Assembly: GCA_945923775.1 (NCBI GenBank)
Contig: CAMELR010000013.1
Span: 1 to 64,000, forward strand
Length of the DNA: 64,000 bases
Origin: an uncultured Clostridia bacterium
GTDB lineage: Bacteria; Bacillota; Clostridia; Oscillospirales; Ruminococcaceae
Reading direction: 5' to 3'
Positions 36,602 through 46,749 of the stretch are shown here, one piece after another (the stretch's first letter is position 1; every line of letters starts with the position of its first letter). The notes beneath the pieces were generated by a model that saw only the letters and a program-made list of their open reading frames with translations, made no database searches and was not told where the DNA came from. The translations under genes and the position numbers were made by a program.

Positions 36602-37318
36602 ATGCCAAACCATGTAACCAATATACTTGCGTTCACAGGGCCGCAGGAGAAGATATCCGAAATGCTCGGAAAGATACAGTTCCCCAACAAGCCCGGAACG
36701 CTGGATTTCAACAGGGTTATTCCCATGCCGGAATCGCTGGAGATGAACTCCGGAAGCATTACAAATGAAGCGATAGTATCATATATGAGGGCGGTAAACC
36801 CGGAAACTCCGTTGTTCAACGATGTAGAAAAAATGTCATTCAACGATTACATGGAGCTTATGCAAAAAATAACAAATGCCGTTGGAATACTCTATCCTGA
36901 CCGAGTTAAGGACATTACTCCCGAGCTTGTCCAGCTTGGCAGTCGGTATGTTGACAACATCAGGCAGTACGGTTGTTCAGACTGGTATGACTGGCGCATA
37001 CGAAACTGGGGAACAAAGTGGAATTCCTATGACGGCGGTTTCTGCGATGACGACAAAATACTATTTCTGACCGCATGGTCGCGTCCGCAGGAAATAATTC
37101 AGAAGCTCGCAGAGATGAATCCGGAAATCTGCTTTGAACACCTCTGGGCTGACGAAGATTACGGCTACAACTGCGGAAAAGCCGTATACGAAAACGGCGG
37201 GCAGACCGAGGAATTCCTGCCGGACGGCGGCAGTGAAGAAGCGGAAGAACTTGCAAATTCGGTGTATTCCTACGATATCATTGACGATGAATCTAAGGAA
37301 TGCGAGCCGGAGATGTGA
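36602..37318 (+). CDS. DUF1281 / Api92-like protein
   Basis: MPNHVTNILAFTG...YDWRIRNWGTKWNSYDGG...LTAWSRPQEIIQKLAEMNPEICFEHLWADEDYGYNCGK. Confidence 0.75.
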   Translation: MPNHVTNILAFTGPQEKISEMLGKIQFPNKPGTLDFNRVIPMPESLEMNSGSITNEAIVSYMRAVNPETPLFNDVEKMSFNDYMELMQKITNAVGILYPDRVKDITPELVQLGSRYVDNIRQYGCSDWYDWRIRNWGTKWNSYDGGFCDDDKILFLTAWSRPQEIIQKLAEMNPEICFEHLWADEDYGYNCGKAVYENGGQTEEFLPDGGSEEAEELANSVYSYDIIDDESKECEPEM

Positions 37319-37355
37319 CATCAAACAGCCCTATATTGCTTGCGGAGGAAAGAAC

Positions 37356-37862
37356 ATGAAACACGGAATCACAGAAAATAACAGGCTCAAAACAATAGAA
37401 ATCGACAAGTGCGAATCAGTTCCAGGCAGTCCCGAAACCAGTCATACAGCCAGACGTGCAGGCAGGCAAGAGATATTTGAACAGCTCAAAGACCACCTTG
37501 AATATCTTGGAATGATCCCAGATGACTATTTCAAGCTCTCAGAAGCTGAATCAGATATCATTCCGGCAGACTGGCTGGATTTTAACAGCATTGTTTCGTT
37601 TGACGGGAGCGATGGAATCTTTCTTGATATTTACCTCAACACATCGAATGGCACACAGAAATTTGCGTCTGGGAAAACTCTCAACGCAAGCACAGACAGC
37701 TTTATTTGGCTTTCTAGAATTGCGGCAGAATGCAATCTTATGCTAAACGGAAACGGCTGTGAACTTTTTCTCCCACAGGATATCGAAGATGAATTACGGA
37801 ATACGGATAATTCGGAGCAGATTCAAAACTGCGGCGATGAATATGACGAATTTGAACCTTGA
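37356..37862 (+). CDS. hypothetical ICE protein
   Basis: ORF with GGAGGAA SD; acidic C-terminus DEYDEFEP. Confidence 0.6.
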   Translation: MKHGITENNRLKTIEIDKCESVPGSPETSHTARRAGRQEIFEQLKDHLEYLGMIPDDYFKLSEAESDIIPADWLDFNSIVSFDGSDGIFLDIYLNTSNGTQKFASGKTLNASTDSFIWLSRIAAECNLMLNGNGCELFLPQDIEDELRNTDNSEQIQNCGDEYDEFEP

Positions 37863-37874
37863 AAGGAATCACCA

Positions 37875-38690
37875 ATGACCACCCACGGAAAATACTGCGA
37901 TTTTGACTTCTATGTTGCCAGCTTTGACGCAGCCAACCGATATGCAGGCACCGAGCCAACGTCCTCCGGACTTTCACTTCTGGAGGCGGTTTCGGAATTT
38001 TACAAGCGGTGCGGCAGATATCCGTCAAGCACTAATATCATGCTCGGCGTGGAATACACGACCAGCCGCCGTGACCTTGAACCTACCGGAAAAGGCGCGG
38101 CTGACCTGCTCCAGCGAGTAAATGGAGCGCTCAAAATTTCACGGGATTTTGAGCAGTCCGAAGTACTGAAACATGAGGGGCTTATCGCAAATAATGCTGT
38201 TTCGTTCCTGAAACAGCAGAGCGAGAATTTGTACGAACTGAGCGACAAATACACGATAGAATGCGCCCGTAAGATAGCCGAAAGCCTCAGCCAGATATCC
38301 GGAGATCCGCAGAAGTGCCGTGACCTCATGGCGCAGTTGACGGACGAATACGGTCTGGAGCGTTGTAAAGTAATCCTTGCGAACGAGTATTACGGCAATT
38401 CTTCTGGAATGCTGACCCCGGAAACGGCGGCATATCTTGACGAATCCTGCGACCGGCACGATGACCGTTTCAACATCAATGCACCGCCGATGGCTCTGGA
38501 AAACCTCGCTTCCGCAGTCCGTGAAATCGAAGGGCTGTCCGACACGGAAAACAAGATTCTCCGAGCCGGACTGGTGAACGGTGACAGAGAGCAGATCCAG
38601 AGCTGTTCTGCGCCGATTAAGTCTGAAATCGGTCATCACAACGACCTAGAGAACAATGGACTTGTGCCGGAAGATCAATGGAGTTTGTGA
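37875..38690 (+). CDS. hypothetical ICE protein (DUF3849-like C-terminal half possible)
   Basis: AAAGGAATCACCAATG start context; LMAQLTDEYGLERCKVILANEYYG. Confidence 0.55.
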   Translation: MTTHGKYCDFDFYVASFDAANRYAGTEPTSSGLSLLEAVSEFYKRCGRYPSSTNIMLGVEYTTSRRDLEPTGKGAADLLQRVNGALKISRDFEQSEVLKHEGLIANNAVSFLKQQSENLYELSDKYTIECARKIAESLSQISGDPQKCRDLMAQLTDEYGLERCKVILANEYYGNSSGMLTPETAAYLDESCDRHDDRFNINAPPMALENLASAVREIEGLSDTENKILRAGLVNGDREQIQSCSAPIKSEIGHHNDLENNGLVPEDQWSL

Positions 38691-38873
38691 TGGAAGAACT
38701 GAAATTCCTGTCAGCCGCAGTTCTGGCGCTGACCATCGCCGTTTCCTGCCAAGAAGAATACAACCCCGCCGCCGGTTACAGTCAAATGTACGGCGGCGCT
38801 GTTATTTATGAGTGGCGGCTGGATACGGTTTCGCTGTATTCTCTCAAAGGAATGCGGCTTTAACGGAGGGAGA

Positions 38874-40907
38874 ATGAAAAACAAAAGCAAATACTACCGC
38901 ATTCCAGTCTGCATATTCATCTTCATTATCGGGACTTTTGCCGCCCTGATTTTCTCAAACGCTCTGAACGATATGCTGACTGAGGACAGAATAACCACCC
39001 GAATGACGGATATCAGCGGACTTATCGGGAACGTCCTCGCTGAGGATAAGCTGAAACAGCTGTTCCTCCTGCTGGAGGTTCTGGTTCTGCTTATGTGCGC
39101 TGTCTATTATGTATGTGCCGACAGGTCATATCAGGCGGAAACCTTTGCGGTGACAGATGAAATATCCGTCCCCGTGCCATACGGACAGGGACAGCACGGC
39201 ACTGCATGGTTCATGTCGGACAAGATAAAGCGCAGGGCGTTTGACTATATCAGCATTTCTAAAGCCGACCCGCTTATTTCCCGGCTGATTTCAATCGGCG
39301 AAAACCGATACAGAGCCATCGAAAACGGAGAAGCATTCAATCCGCCCAAAGCGGACCAGACGCTCACGGACAGCGCCGGAATAGTCCTTGCAAGAGAAAT
39401 GTCCCGCGGAACGGAGCGCCTGCCCTGCATAACGGACGATTACCACACGCTGACTATCGGCGCAACGCGCTGTGGTAAGTCACGATGTCTGGTATTGCAG
39501 TCGATATGCGCTCTTGCGCTTGCCGGAGAGGGCATTGTCGCAAACGATCCCAAAGGAGAACTGTATCATTATACGCACAGCTTTCTTGAAACGCTTGGTT
39601 ACAAAGTCCACGTCATTGACTTCAATACGCCGAAAAAGTCCGACCGATACAATCCACTTCAGTCTATAATCAACGCCGTGAACGAGAACAGAATCGACGA
39701 CGCACAAAACTGCGTCTGGGATTTCGTCACCTTTCTGGTCGAGAAGAATGACCATTCCGAACCTATCTGGACCAACGGCGAATGCGCCGTAATTGCCGCG
39801 GCTGTAATGTGCGTGGTCTACGATAATCAGAACCGCCCGGAGTACCAGAACCTCACGAACGTGTACAGCTTTATTGCGAATATGTGCAGGACCGTAAACA
39901 AGGTCATGCCCATTGACGCATATATGCAGAAGCTCCCGGACAGCCACCCGGCAAAAAGCCTTATGGCAATCGCCAAAATTGCGCCGGATAAAATGGGCGG
40001 GTCGTTCTTCACCTCTGCGCTGACTACACTGCGGCTGTTCATCACCAATGATATGTACAGCCTGACAAGGGAAAGCGAGTTCTCGCTTGACGATATAGGA
40101 AAGGAGCCTAAGCAGGCTCTTTTCTTTATTCTCCCAGACCAGAAAGCCACTTATTACCCCATTGTAACGCTTATCGTTGCCCAGCAGTACGACCAGCTCG
40201 TTTCCTATGCGAAAACCCGCGGAAACCGTCTGCCGCACCGTGTGAATTTCATTCTCGATGAGTTCGGAAACTTTGCAGCTATCGACAAATTCCAGACTAA
40301 AATGACCGTTGCAGGCGGCTACGGAATACGCTGGAACCTGTTCATTCAGGACTTCAACCAGCTTATTGATGTGTACGGACAGGAGGTCGCAAAGATAATC
40401 CAGGGCAACTGCCACTACTGGATATATCTGCATTCGCAGGATAATTCCACGAACGAGGAAATTTCAAAGAGCATGGGGAAATACACCACTTCAACCTACT
40501 CGCTGGGCGGCTCAACGCAGAAATACGCCGCGCCGTCCAGTTCGACAAATATTCAGCTTTCAGAGCGCAGTCTGCTCAATCCGGACGAAGTAGCCAAAAT
40601 CAAGCGTCCGTATCAGATCGTGCTGTCGCCTGACCCTCCGGCAGTCATGTACTCGCCGGATATTTCACAGTGGACGTTCAATACCATGCTCGGCATGGGC
40701 GATAAAGCGCATAACACAAGGCTTATCGAGCTTGACGAAAACGCCCGTCCCGAACGCGGCGGGAAGTCCACTGAACAGCTTTTGTGGAAGCCCTGGGAGG
40801 AAATCCTGAAGGAAAGCTCCGCACCGCCGGCGGCAGTCCACAGGCATTCCGAATCAGCGCTTGACAATAAACCACCATTTCTCAGAAGGGAGGCGAAAAT
40901 CATATGA
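38874..40907 (+). CDS. VirD4/TraG-family type IV coupling protein
   Basis: TIGATRCGKSRCLVLQSI Walker A; VLILDEFGNFAAIDKF-type Walker B (FILDEFGNFAAIDKF); N-terminal TM segments. Confidence 0.9.
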   Translation: MKNKSKYYRIPVCIFIFIIGTFAALIFSNALNDMLTEDRITTRMTDISGLIGNVLAEDKLKQLFLLLEVLVLLMCAVYYVCADRSYQAETFAVTDEISVPVPYGQGQHGTAWFMSDKIKRRAFDYISISKADPLISRLISIGENRYRAIENGEAFNPPKADQTLTDSAGIVLAREMSRGTERLPCITDDYHTLTIGATRCGKSRCLVLQSICALALAGEGIVANDPKGELYHYTHSFLETLGYKVHVIDFNTPKKSDRYNPLQSIINAVNENRIDDAQNCVWDFVTFLVEKNDHSEPIWTNGECAVIAAAVMCVVYDNQNRPEYQNLTNVYSFIANMCRTVNKVMPIDAYMQKLPDSHPAKSLMAIAKIAPDKMGGSFFTSALTTLRLFITNDMYSLTRESEFSLDDIGKEPKQALFFILPDQKATYYPIVTLIVAQQYDQLVSYAKTRGNRLPHRVNFILDEFGNFAAIDKFQTKMTVAGGYGIRWNLFIQDFNQLIDVYGQEVAKIIQGNCHYWIYLHSQDNSTNEEISKSMGKYTTSTYSLGGSTQKYAAPSSSTNIQLSERSLLNPDEVAKIKRPYQIVLSPDPPAVMYSPDISQWTFNTMLGMGDKAHNTRLIELDENARPERGGKSTEQLLWKPWEEILKESSAPPAAVHRHSESALDNKPPFLRREAKII

Positions 40908-41233
40908 AAAAGCTCAGGAAACTCATTTCCGGAATATCTGCGGCGGCTTCGTCGGCAATGATAGCTGTTACGGCGAATGCCGAGGGAACTCTTGCTTCGT
41001 CAAAAGCGGTGACAGGCACAAAGGCTCTGCTGGCTGATATGTCAAACGTGCTTCTTGTGGTCGCTCCGCTTGTCGGCACAGCCTGCATAATTTACTTTGC
41101 GGTGCGTCACGGTGCGGCAGACGAAATGGACCAGAAAAAGTGGAAACAGCGCATAATCGTTGCGGCTGTATCCATTGTTGTCGCAGTAGTCGCAAGTGCG
41201 CTCATCAACGTGCTTGTAAGCTACTACAAGTAA
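40904..41233 (+). CDS. TrbC/VirB2-like small membrane protein
   Basis: Signal peptide plus two hydrophobic helices; directly after virD4. Confidence 0.65.
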   Translation: MKKLRKLISGISAAASSAMIAVTANAEGTLASSKAVTGTKALLADMSNVLLVVAPLVGTACIIYFAVRHGAADEMDQKKWKQRIIVAAVSIVVAVVASALINVLVSYYK

Positions 41234-41244
41234 AGGAGGATTTT

Positions 41245-41319
41245 GTGTACACATCAGGAATACCGCCCGACAAACAGGCACCTCTCATCACACCAAAAAC
41301 AAGGAGGAAAATCACATGA
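41245..41319 (+). CDS. candidate 24-aa small ORF coupled to SpoVG-like gene
   Basis: AAGGAGG-ATTTT-GTG start; VYTSGIPPDKQAPLITPKTRRKIT; stop overlaps next start as ATGA. Confidence 0.4.
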   Translation: MYTSGIPPDKQAPLITPKTRRKIT

Positions 41320-41663
41320 AGATAACCTGCGACCCCAAGAATGTACGTGTTTCCGCAAACGGAAACAGGCTCGCCACCGCCAGCATTACGCTTGATAATG
41401 CGTTCGTGGTGCGTGGACTCAGCGTTATGAACGGCTCTAAGGGCATTTTTGTCAATATGCCGAGCCAGAAAGGCGTTGACGCCGAGGGGAACACCAAGTA
41501 TTTCGATACCGCGTTCCCACTCAGCAAGGAACTCCGCGCCGAGCTTTCCAACGTGGTTATCGGCGCATATCAGCAGAAGCTCGCGGAGCTTCAGAACAGC
41601 GCTTCCCAGCGCGACAGCGAACCGCCCGAACAGGACGAAGATTACTCAAACGAAATGTTTTGA
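41316..41663 (+). CDS. SpoVG family protein
   Basis: ITLDNAFVVRGLSVMNGSKGIFVNMPSQKGVDAEGNTKYFDTAFPLSKELR. Confidence 0.85.
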   Translation: MKITCDPKNVRVSANGNRLATASITLDNAFVVRGLSVMNGSKGIFVNMPSQKGVDAEGNTKYFDTAFPLSKELRAELSNVVIGAYQQKLAELQNSASQRDSEPPEQDEDYSNEMF

Positions 41664-41680
41664 CAACAGGAGGAAACACA

Positions 41681-41932
41681 ATGAAGAACATCAGAAACAA
41701 GATCACTTTCAAGGCTCTCACTCTCCGCGAGGCGGCAAGGGAGAAGGCTCTCGCACTCAGGGCAAAGGCTCTCGACGCCACCGGCGAGGGCTACGTTGAC
41801 ACAGCGGTAAAGATCATCATCGCCGTTGTTATCGGCGCTCTGCTCATGGCTGGACTGGTCGCGCTGTTCAACGAGGTCATCATGCCCAGAGTAAACACCG
41901 AAGTCACAGAGCTTTTCGACGCCGCAGGCTGA
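41681..41932 (+). CDS. DUF6133-like small pilin-like protein
   Basis: ATGEGYVDTAVKIIIAVVIGALLMAGLVALF: Gly then acidic +5 then hydrophobic helix. Confidence 0.65.
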   Translation: MKNIRNKITFKALTLREAAREKALALRAKALDATGEGYVDTAVKIIIAVVIGALLMAGLVALFNEVIMPRVNTEVTELFDAAG

Positions 41933-42003
41933 TCCTGCTTATCTCAGTGCTAAGGGGCGTGGTTCAGACTGCGCCCCTTAACTCTGATGAAAGGTAATGC
42001 CAA

Positions 42004-42858
42004 ATGACTATTATCCTTATAATCCTTATCACGGCGGTGCTTTCCGGAATCGTCACGCTGTTTTTCTCAAACGAAATGCTGGTTGGGCTGTACGATGTGG
42101 TTTTCAATCCGGGGACTACTCTTGCGATGATAACCGGAGTTGAGTTTTTCAGCCTGCTCATGCCGGTTTCATACGGCTTCGGGATAAGCCTGATAATCCT
42201 CAAATTCCTGAAAAAAGCGTTCGATATCTACGTTCTCTGGACTGACGGCGACCCGGACGCAGACCCGTTTTTACTGCTGACGAACTTTGTCCGTGCGGTG
42301 GGAACTGCGCTGATATTCCAGTGGCTGTATCAGATTTTTGTGGATATCTGCCGTGACGTCACCGACCAGATAATGTCCGCAATAAGTCAGGGGACAAGCC
42401 CCACTATTGAATGGGTGAACGCCATCACCAGCATGGGAATCGTGCCGGCGATAGCAGGGCTTATTTTTCTCATCTGCTACCTTATTCTCCTGTTCAGCTT
42501 TATGGCACGGGGAATAGAGATGATGGTGATGAAAATAGGCGTTCCGCTTGCCTGCGTGGGACTCCTCGACAACGACAAGGGCGTTTTCCGGGCGTATATC
42601 AACCAGTTCGTGAAAGCGTTCATCACGACGATAGTGCAGATAATGCTCGTCAAAATCGGGCTGTCGCTCATGCTCAATGCCACCATGCTGTCCTCGCAGA
42701 ATATCATGTGGGGAATAGCCTGCATGATGGCGGCAATGTCTATGCCAAAGATACTCCGGGAGTTTCTTGTTCCCACCGGCGGCGATGGTCATTTTGGAAA
42801 CACCGTGTTCCAGACGGTCCACATTGCTTCTCTTGCCAAGAGCGTATTCACAAAGTAG
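42004..42858 (+). CDS. TrbL/VirB6-like conjugal transfer membrane protein
   Basis: Multi-TM; position between TrbC-like and VirB4 region. Confidence 0.7.
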   Translation: MTIILIILITAVLSGIVTLFFSNEMLVGLYDVVFNPGTTLAMITGVEFFSLLMPVSYGFGISLIILKFLKKAFDIYVLWTDGDPDADPFLLLTNFVRAVGTALIFQWLYQIFVDICRDVTDQIMSAISQGTSPTIEWVNAITSMGIVPAIAGLIFLICYLILLFSFMARGIEMMVMKIGVPLACVGLLDNDKGVFRAYINQFVKAFITTIVQIMLVKIGLSLMLNATMLSSQNIMWGIACMMAAMSMPKILREFLVPTGGDGHFGNTVFQTVHIASLAKSVFTK

Positions 42859-42865
42859 GTGGGCT

Positions 42866-43084
42866 ATGGACACGATAAACACTCTGAGCATCTGTATGCA
42901 GGGCATAATTTCCGCTGGGCTGATAATGCGTGTGATTTTCTGTGCAACACGGCTCATGCACGAGGAATATGAAGCAGCCCGGTACAAGAAGCGCATACGA
43001 AATTCAGTTGTAATGCTGATAATCGCACAGCTCATATTCCCAATAAAAGAGATTTTGATTTCATACCTCGGAAGCGGTTACTAG
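42866..43084 (+). CDS. small membrane protein of conjugation locus
   Basis: 72-aa ORF with two hydrophobic segments. Confidence 0.55.
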   Translation: MDTINTLSICMQGIISAGLIMRVIFCATRLMHEEYEAARYKKRIRNSVVMLIIAQLIFPIKEILISYLGSGY

Positions 43085-43094
43085 GAGGAAAAAC

Positions 43095-43409
43095 ATGGAC
43101 GACGACAAGCTGTATATCCCTTATGGGCTTTCGATAGAGCAGGAATACTTTCCGGGCTTTGGAGGGCGTGAACTGCGGCAGTTCCTTATCGGGACAGCAG
43201 GATCAGCGGCGGCAGGCGCTCTGATTCTCATGCTTACCGGACAAATCGCCGCGCTGATAGTTTCAATGCTCATCGGCGCCGCCGGAAGCATGATGGCGGT
43301 CAGGCGCGACCCGTACACAAGAATATCGGTCATAGGTCAGGTTTCCGACCTTATCCGGTTCCGCAGGTCGCAGAAGCACTACAAGTATGTCTACAAATCA
43401 TGGGTATAG
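43095..43409 (+). CDS. PrgI/VirB3-like small membrane protein
   Basis: Hydrophobic hairpin followed by basic segment; SD AGGAGG. Confidence 0.5.
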   Translation: MDDDKLYIPYGLSIEQEYFPGFGGRELRQFLIGTAGSAAAGALILMLTGQIAALIVSMLIGAAGSMMAVRRDPYTRISVIGQVSDLIRFRRSQKHYKYVYKSWV

Positions 43410-43813
43410 ATCATACCGTTTTCACACTGCTGTGCGTTTACTTCTTCGGGATATCCCGGCAGGACGTACAGCGGCGTGAGATATCCAACTGCGCCCCGGT
43501 GGTGCTTATTCTCGCAAGTCCGTTCGTCAGCACAGTTCCGTTTCCGGAACGCATTCTGGGACTGCTCGGACTGCTTATCCCGCTGGCGGCGGTCAGCATT
43601 ATAACGAACGGCTTCGGCATGGGAGATGTAAAGCTCTGTGCGGCTTTCGGCTGGACGCTGGGAGCGTTCACGGCTTACTGCGCACTTGCCGCCGCGCTTA
43701 CCGCCGCCGTCCTCGCGGGAAAAATCACAAATCAGAAACGACTGCCGCTTGCGCCGTTTTTGTGCGGCGCAGGTATGGCAACGATATTACTTATGGAGGC
43801 ATTTCAATGCTGA
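43400..43813 (+). CDS. A24 family prepilin peptidase (TadV/CpaA-like)
   Basis: SRQDVQRREISN and NGFGMGDVKLCAAFG (GxGD). Confidence 0.85.
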   Translation: MGIDHTVFTLLCVYFFGISRQDVQRREISNCAPVVLILASPFVSTVPFPERILGLLGLLIPLAAVSIITNGFGMGDVKLCAAFGWTLGAFTAYCALAAALTAAVLAGKITNQKRLPLAPFLCGAGMATILLMEAFQC

Positions 43814-44616
43814 AAAACCGTACTCTTATCGGCATAATCCTGATCGCCGCGGCGATAGGACTGTGCTTTGGCATTTCGCCGCTTTTCAATTCTATACTTT
43901 CAAGCAAAACCAAGATAATCCGGCTTAAACAGGACATTCCGCAGGGCGTTCAGATAACCGGCGCAATGCTGGAAGCCGTGGAGGTCGGCACGCTGAACCT
44001 CCCAGCGGATATGCAGAACGACCCAAAAGAGATAATCGGGAAGTACACAGTTTCCGCGATGTTCGCTGGGGACAGCTTCACGGACAAGAAACTGTCGGAT
44101 TCCATAGACACCTCGGACAGCCTGCTCCGTCAGCTCAAGCCGAACGAAACCGCAATGTCCGTCACCGTGAGGTCGCTTGCGAACGGACTTTCCGGCAAAT
44201 TACAGCAGGGCGACATTATCCAGATAGTTTCCGTTGACGAGGACGACAAGGCGCAGATCTACGAGGAACTCCAGTATGTGGAGGTGCTTGCGACCACCTC
44301 AGACAAAGGCTCGGACGACACCTACCGTGACGGCGAGGTCAACGCGGACGACGAGGACAGCGGCGACCAGTCCCTTTACGCGACTGTGACGATAATTTTG
44401 CAGGACAGGGCGCAGGCTCTAAGGCTTGCGGAATGCGAGAATACCTCGCTCCATGCGGTTTTCGTCACCAGAGGCGACGAGAAATTAAAGGCAGAATGCC
44501 TGAAAGCCCAGCTTGAACTTCTCACCGGAGAAATATCCACGGCGGAAGCTGACGGCACTTCTGAACCCGCCGAAATCCCCGAATCCACGGCAGAAAGCGA
44601 GGACAGCAATGGATAA
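43807..44616 (+). CDS. CpaB/RcpC-like SAF-domain protein
   Basis: N-terminal TM; IRLKQDIPQGVQITGAMLEAVEVG...NETAMSVTVRSLANGLSGKLQQGDIIQIVSV. Confidence 0.8.
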   Translation: MLKNRTLIGIILIAAAIGLCFGISPLFNSILSSKTKIIRLKQDIPQGVQITGAMLEAVEVGTLNLPADMQNDPKEIIGKYTVSAMFAGDSFTDKKLSDSIDTSDSLLRQLKPNETAMSVTVRSLANGLSGKLQQGDIIQIVSVDEDDKAQIYEELQYVEVLATTSDKGSDDTYRDGEVNADDEDSGDQSLYATVTIILQDRAQALRLAECENTSLHAVFVTRGDEKLKAECLKAQLELLTGEISTAEADGTSEPAEIPESTAESEDSNG

Positions 44617-45346
44617 CAACATCATCGCAGTATACGGAAGTCCGGGTAGCTATAAAACCACGATTGCGCTTTCGCTGGCACGGTGCATTGCTTCAAAGGG
44701 GAGCAATGTCGTGATAGTCGGGACAAGCACTATAAAGCCGCTTATGCCCATTGCCGTGCCGTTTGAGAGCAAGTTCAGCGGTTCGCTCGGAAAGGCGCTT
44801 TCAGCCGTGGATTTCGACCGTGATGTGATTCTCAAAAACATCTTCATGGTGACTGACAAAATCGGGATACTGTCCTACAATATCCGCGAGAACAGCAATT
44901 CCTACGCGGTCGTATCTCCGGACAGAATGGACGACCTGTTCATTCAGCTCCGCCAGCAGATGGGCGCGCAGATTATCGTGGACTGCACCTCTGACATCGT
45001 AAACAGCAAGCTCACGGCAAAGGCGATAATCAACGCCACGCACGTCGTTGAACTGCTTACCTGCGATACAAACGGGCTTGTTTTCGATGGCTCGCAGGAG
45101 CCTATCCTCCAGTCGGAGCAGTACAATTACCGCGACTTTATCCGGCTCATGTCGCTGAATTCCACGATAAAGCAGGACGAAGCCGCAATGAAAAACGCGC
45201 TCGGGCGAATCTCCGGCACGATACCATACTGCCCTAAAGCCGCCGAGTACCTCAATCAGGGAACTCTGCTGACAAAAGCAGTGGACGACCGCGTTTACAA
45301 CACCACGATAAAGTCCCTCGCGGAGCTTGTCACAAAGGAGGTCTGA
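44609..45346 (+). CDS. TadZ/CpaE-like ATPase
   Basis: IIAVYGSPGSYKTTIALSLARCIASKGSNVVIVG deviant Walker A; sits between cpaB and cpaF. Confidence 0.75.
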   Translation: MDNNIIAVYGSPGSYKTTIALSLARCIASKGSNVVIVGTSTIKPLMPIAVPFESKFSGSLGKALSAVDFDRDVILKNIFMVTDKIGILSYNIRENSNSYAVVSPDRMDDLFIQLRQQMGAQIIVDCTSDIVNSKLTAKAIINATHVVELLTCDTNGLVFDGSQEPILQSEQYNYRDFIRLMSLNSTIKQDEAAMKNALGRISGTIPYCPKAAEYLNQGTLLTKAVDDRVYNTTIKSLAELVTKEV

Positions 45347-45348
45347 GC

Positions 45349-46749
45349 ATGAATAATCCGTTCAGAAATCTTGCCAGAAAGCCTGCTAAGCCCGAAAAGG
45401 GCGAGATAGTCGTTGCGGATTCCGGAAACGTCAAGGAAGTCGCGAAAATAATGATAGGATTTGAAGCGCTTCTCCGGGAAACGCAGTCCTATATGTCCAA
45501 AGCCTGCGGCAACAAGCTGTTTGATTCCGACCTGAAGGACGCAATGCGCCAGCTCATCAAGCAGTACATGAAGGACCACAATTACTACGTCCCGCACATG
45601 AATCTCGCCGAAGCCGCAGACCGACTTTACGTTGAAATGGCGGAATATTCGTTCCTGACGCCGCTTCTCGCCCGAAAGGATATCGAGGAGATAAACATAA
45701 ATTCCTGGGACGATATTCAGATAATCCCGTCCAAAGGTCAGCAGTACAAGTATTCGGAGCATTTTTCCTCAGCACAGCATGCGGTTGACGTGGTGCGCCG
45801 AATGCTCCACAATAACAAGCTGGTTTTCGACGCTTCAAGACCGCTGGTCACTGGCTACCTCGACAAGAATATCCGAATTTCAGCTATACATTCGCTCATC
45901 GTGGGCGATGAGGTGGGAGTTTCGGTTTCCATACGAATCGTAAATCCCTGCAAGATAACAAAACAGCAGTTCATCGAGAGTGAAATGTGCACCGAGGAAA
46001 TTTACGAGTTCCTTGCGATATCGTTTGTTCACGGAATTTCTCAGGTATATGCCGGCGCGACAGGCTCTGGAAAAACCACAATTATGGCGGATATCATGAG
46101 CAACATTCCGGATCACCGCAGGCTTATCACCATCGAAAAATCCGTGCGCGAATTTGACCTTGTTAAGCGTGATGAAAACGGCAGAAAAATCAACAACGTC
46201 GTACACCTTGTGACCTACGAAAGCGACGATCCCACCCGCTGTGTGACTATGCAGGACCTGCTCACAAAGTGCCTTACCATGCACCCTGACGCGATATGCG
46301 TAGCCGAGATGAAGAACGAAGAAGCATGGGAAGCGCAGGAAGCCGCGCGAACCGGACACACCGTCCTCACAACGACCCACGCCTCCAGCGTACAGGGTAT
46401 CTATCCCAGACTTGCAACACTGTGTATGCAGAAGCATTCAACGCCGTATCCTACCCTGATTTCATTCGTCACCGAAGCGTTCCCGCTGGCGGTATTCCTC
46501 AAAAAACTTGATGACGGAAAGCGCCATATCATGGAAATCGCCGAGTGCCTTGGCTGTGATGAAAAGGGCAAGGTATTCACAAAAACGCTCTGGAAGTACA
46601 GAGTGGATTCTGAGCGCATTGTTGACGGAAAGACCGTGATAGACGGGCGTTTCGTCCGCGTGAACCCCATTTCAAAGGAACTCCGCGAACGTATGCACGA
46701 AAACGGCGTTCCGAACGACGTGCTTGACAGATTTTCGGAGGTGAGATAA
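45349..46749 (+). CDS. CpaF/TadA-type secretion ATPase
   Basis: QVYAGATGSGKTTIMADIMSNIPDHRRLITIEKSVREFDL; MHPDAICVAEMKNEEAWEAQEAARTGHTVLTTTHA. Confidence 0.95.
   Translation: MNNPFRNLARKPAKPEKGEIVVADSGNVKEVAKIMIGFEALLRETQSYMSKACGNKLFDSDLKDAMRQLIKQYMKDHNYYVPHMNLAEAADRLYVEMAEYSFLTPLLARKDIEEININSWDDIQIIPSKGQQYKYSEHFSSAQHAVDVVRRMLHNNKLVFDASRPLVTGYLDKNIRISAIHSLIVGDEVGVSVSIRIVNPCKITKQQFIESEMCTEEIYEFLAISFVHGISQVYAGATGSGKTTIMADIMSNIPDHRRLITIEKSVREFDLVKRDENGRKINNVVHLVTYESDDPTRCVTMQDLLTKCLTMHPDAICVAEMKNEEAWEAQEAARTGHTVLTTTHASSVQGIYPRLATLCMQKHSTPYPTLISFVTEAFPLAVFLKKLDDGKRHIMEIAECLGCDEKGKVFTKTLWKYRVDSERIVDGKTVIDGRFVRVNPISKELRERMHENGVPNDVLDRFSEVR

Noticed and set aside
41097-41120. GCGGTGCGTCACGGTGCGGCAG as another palindrome-family copy
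   Set aside because: It encodes the VRHGAADEM segment of the TrbC-like protein, which appears to be a family-conserved region, and the palindrome is poor.
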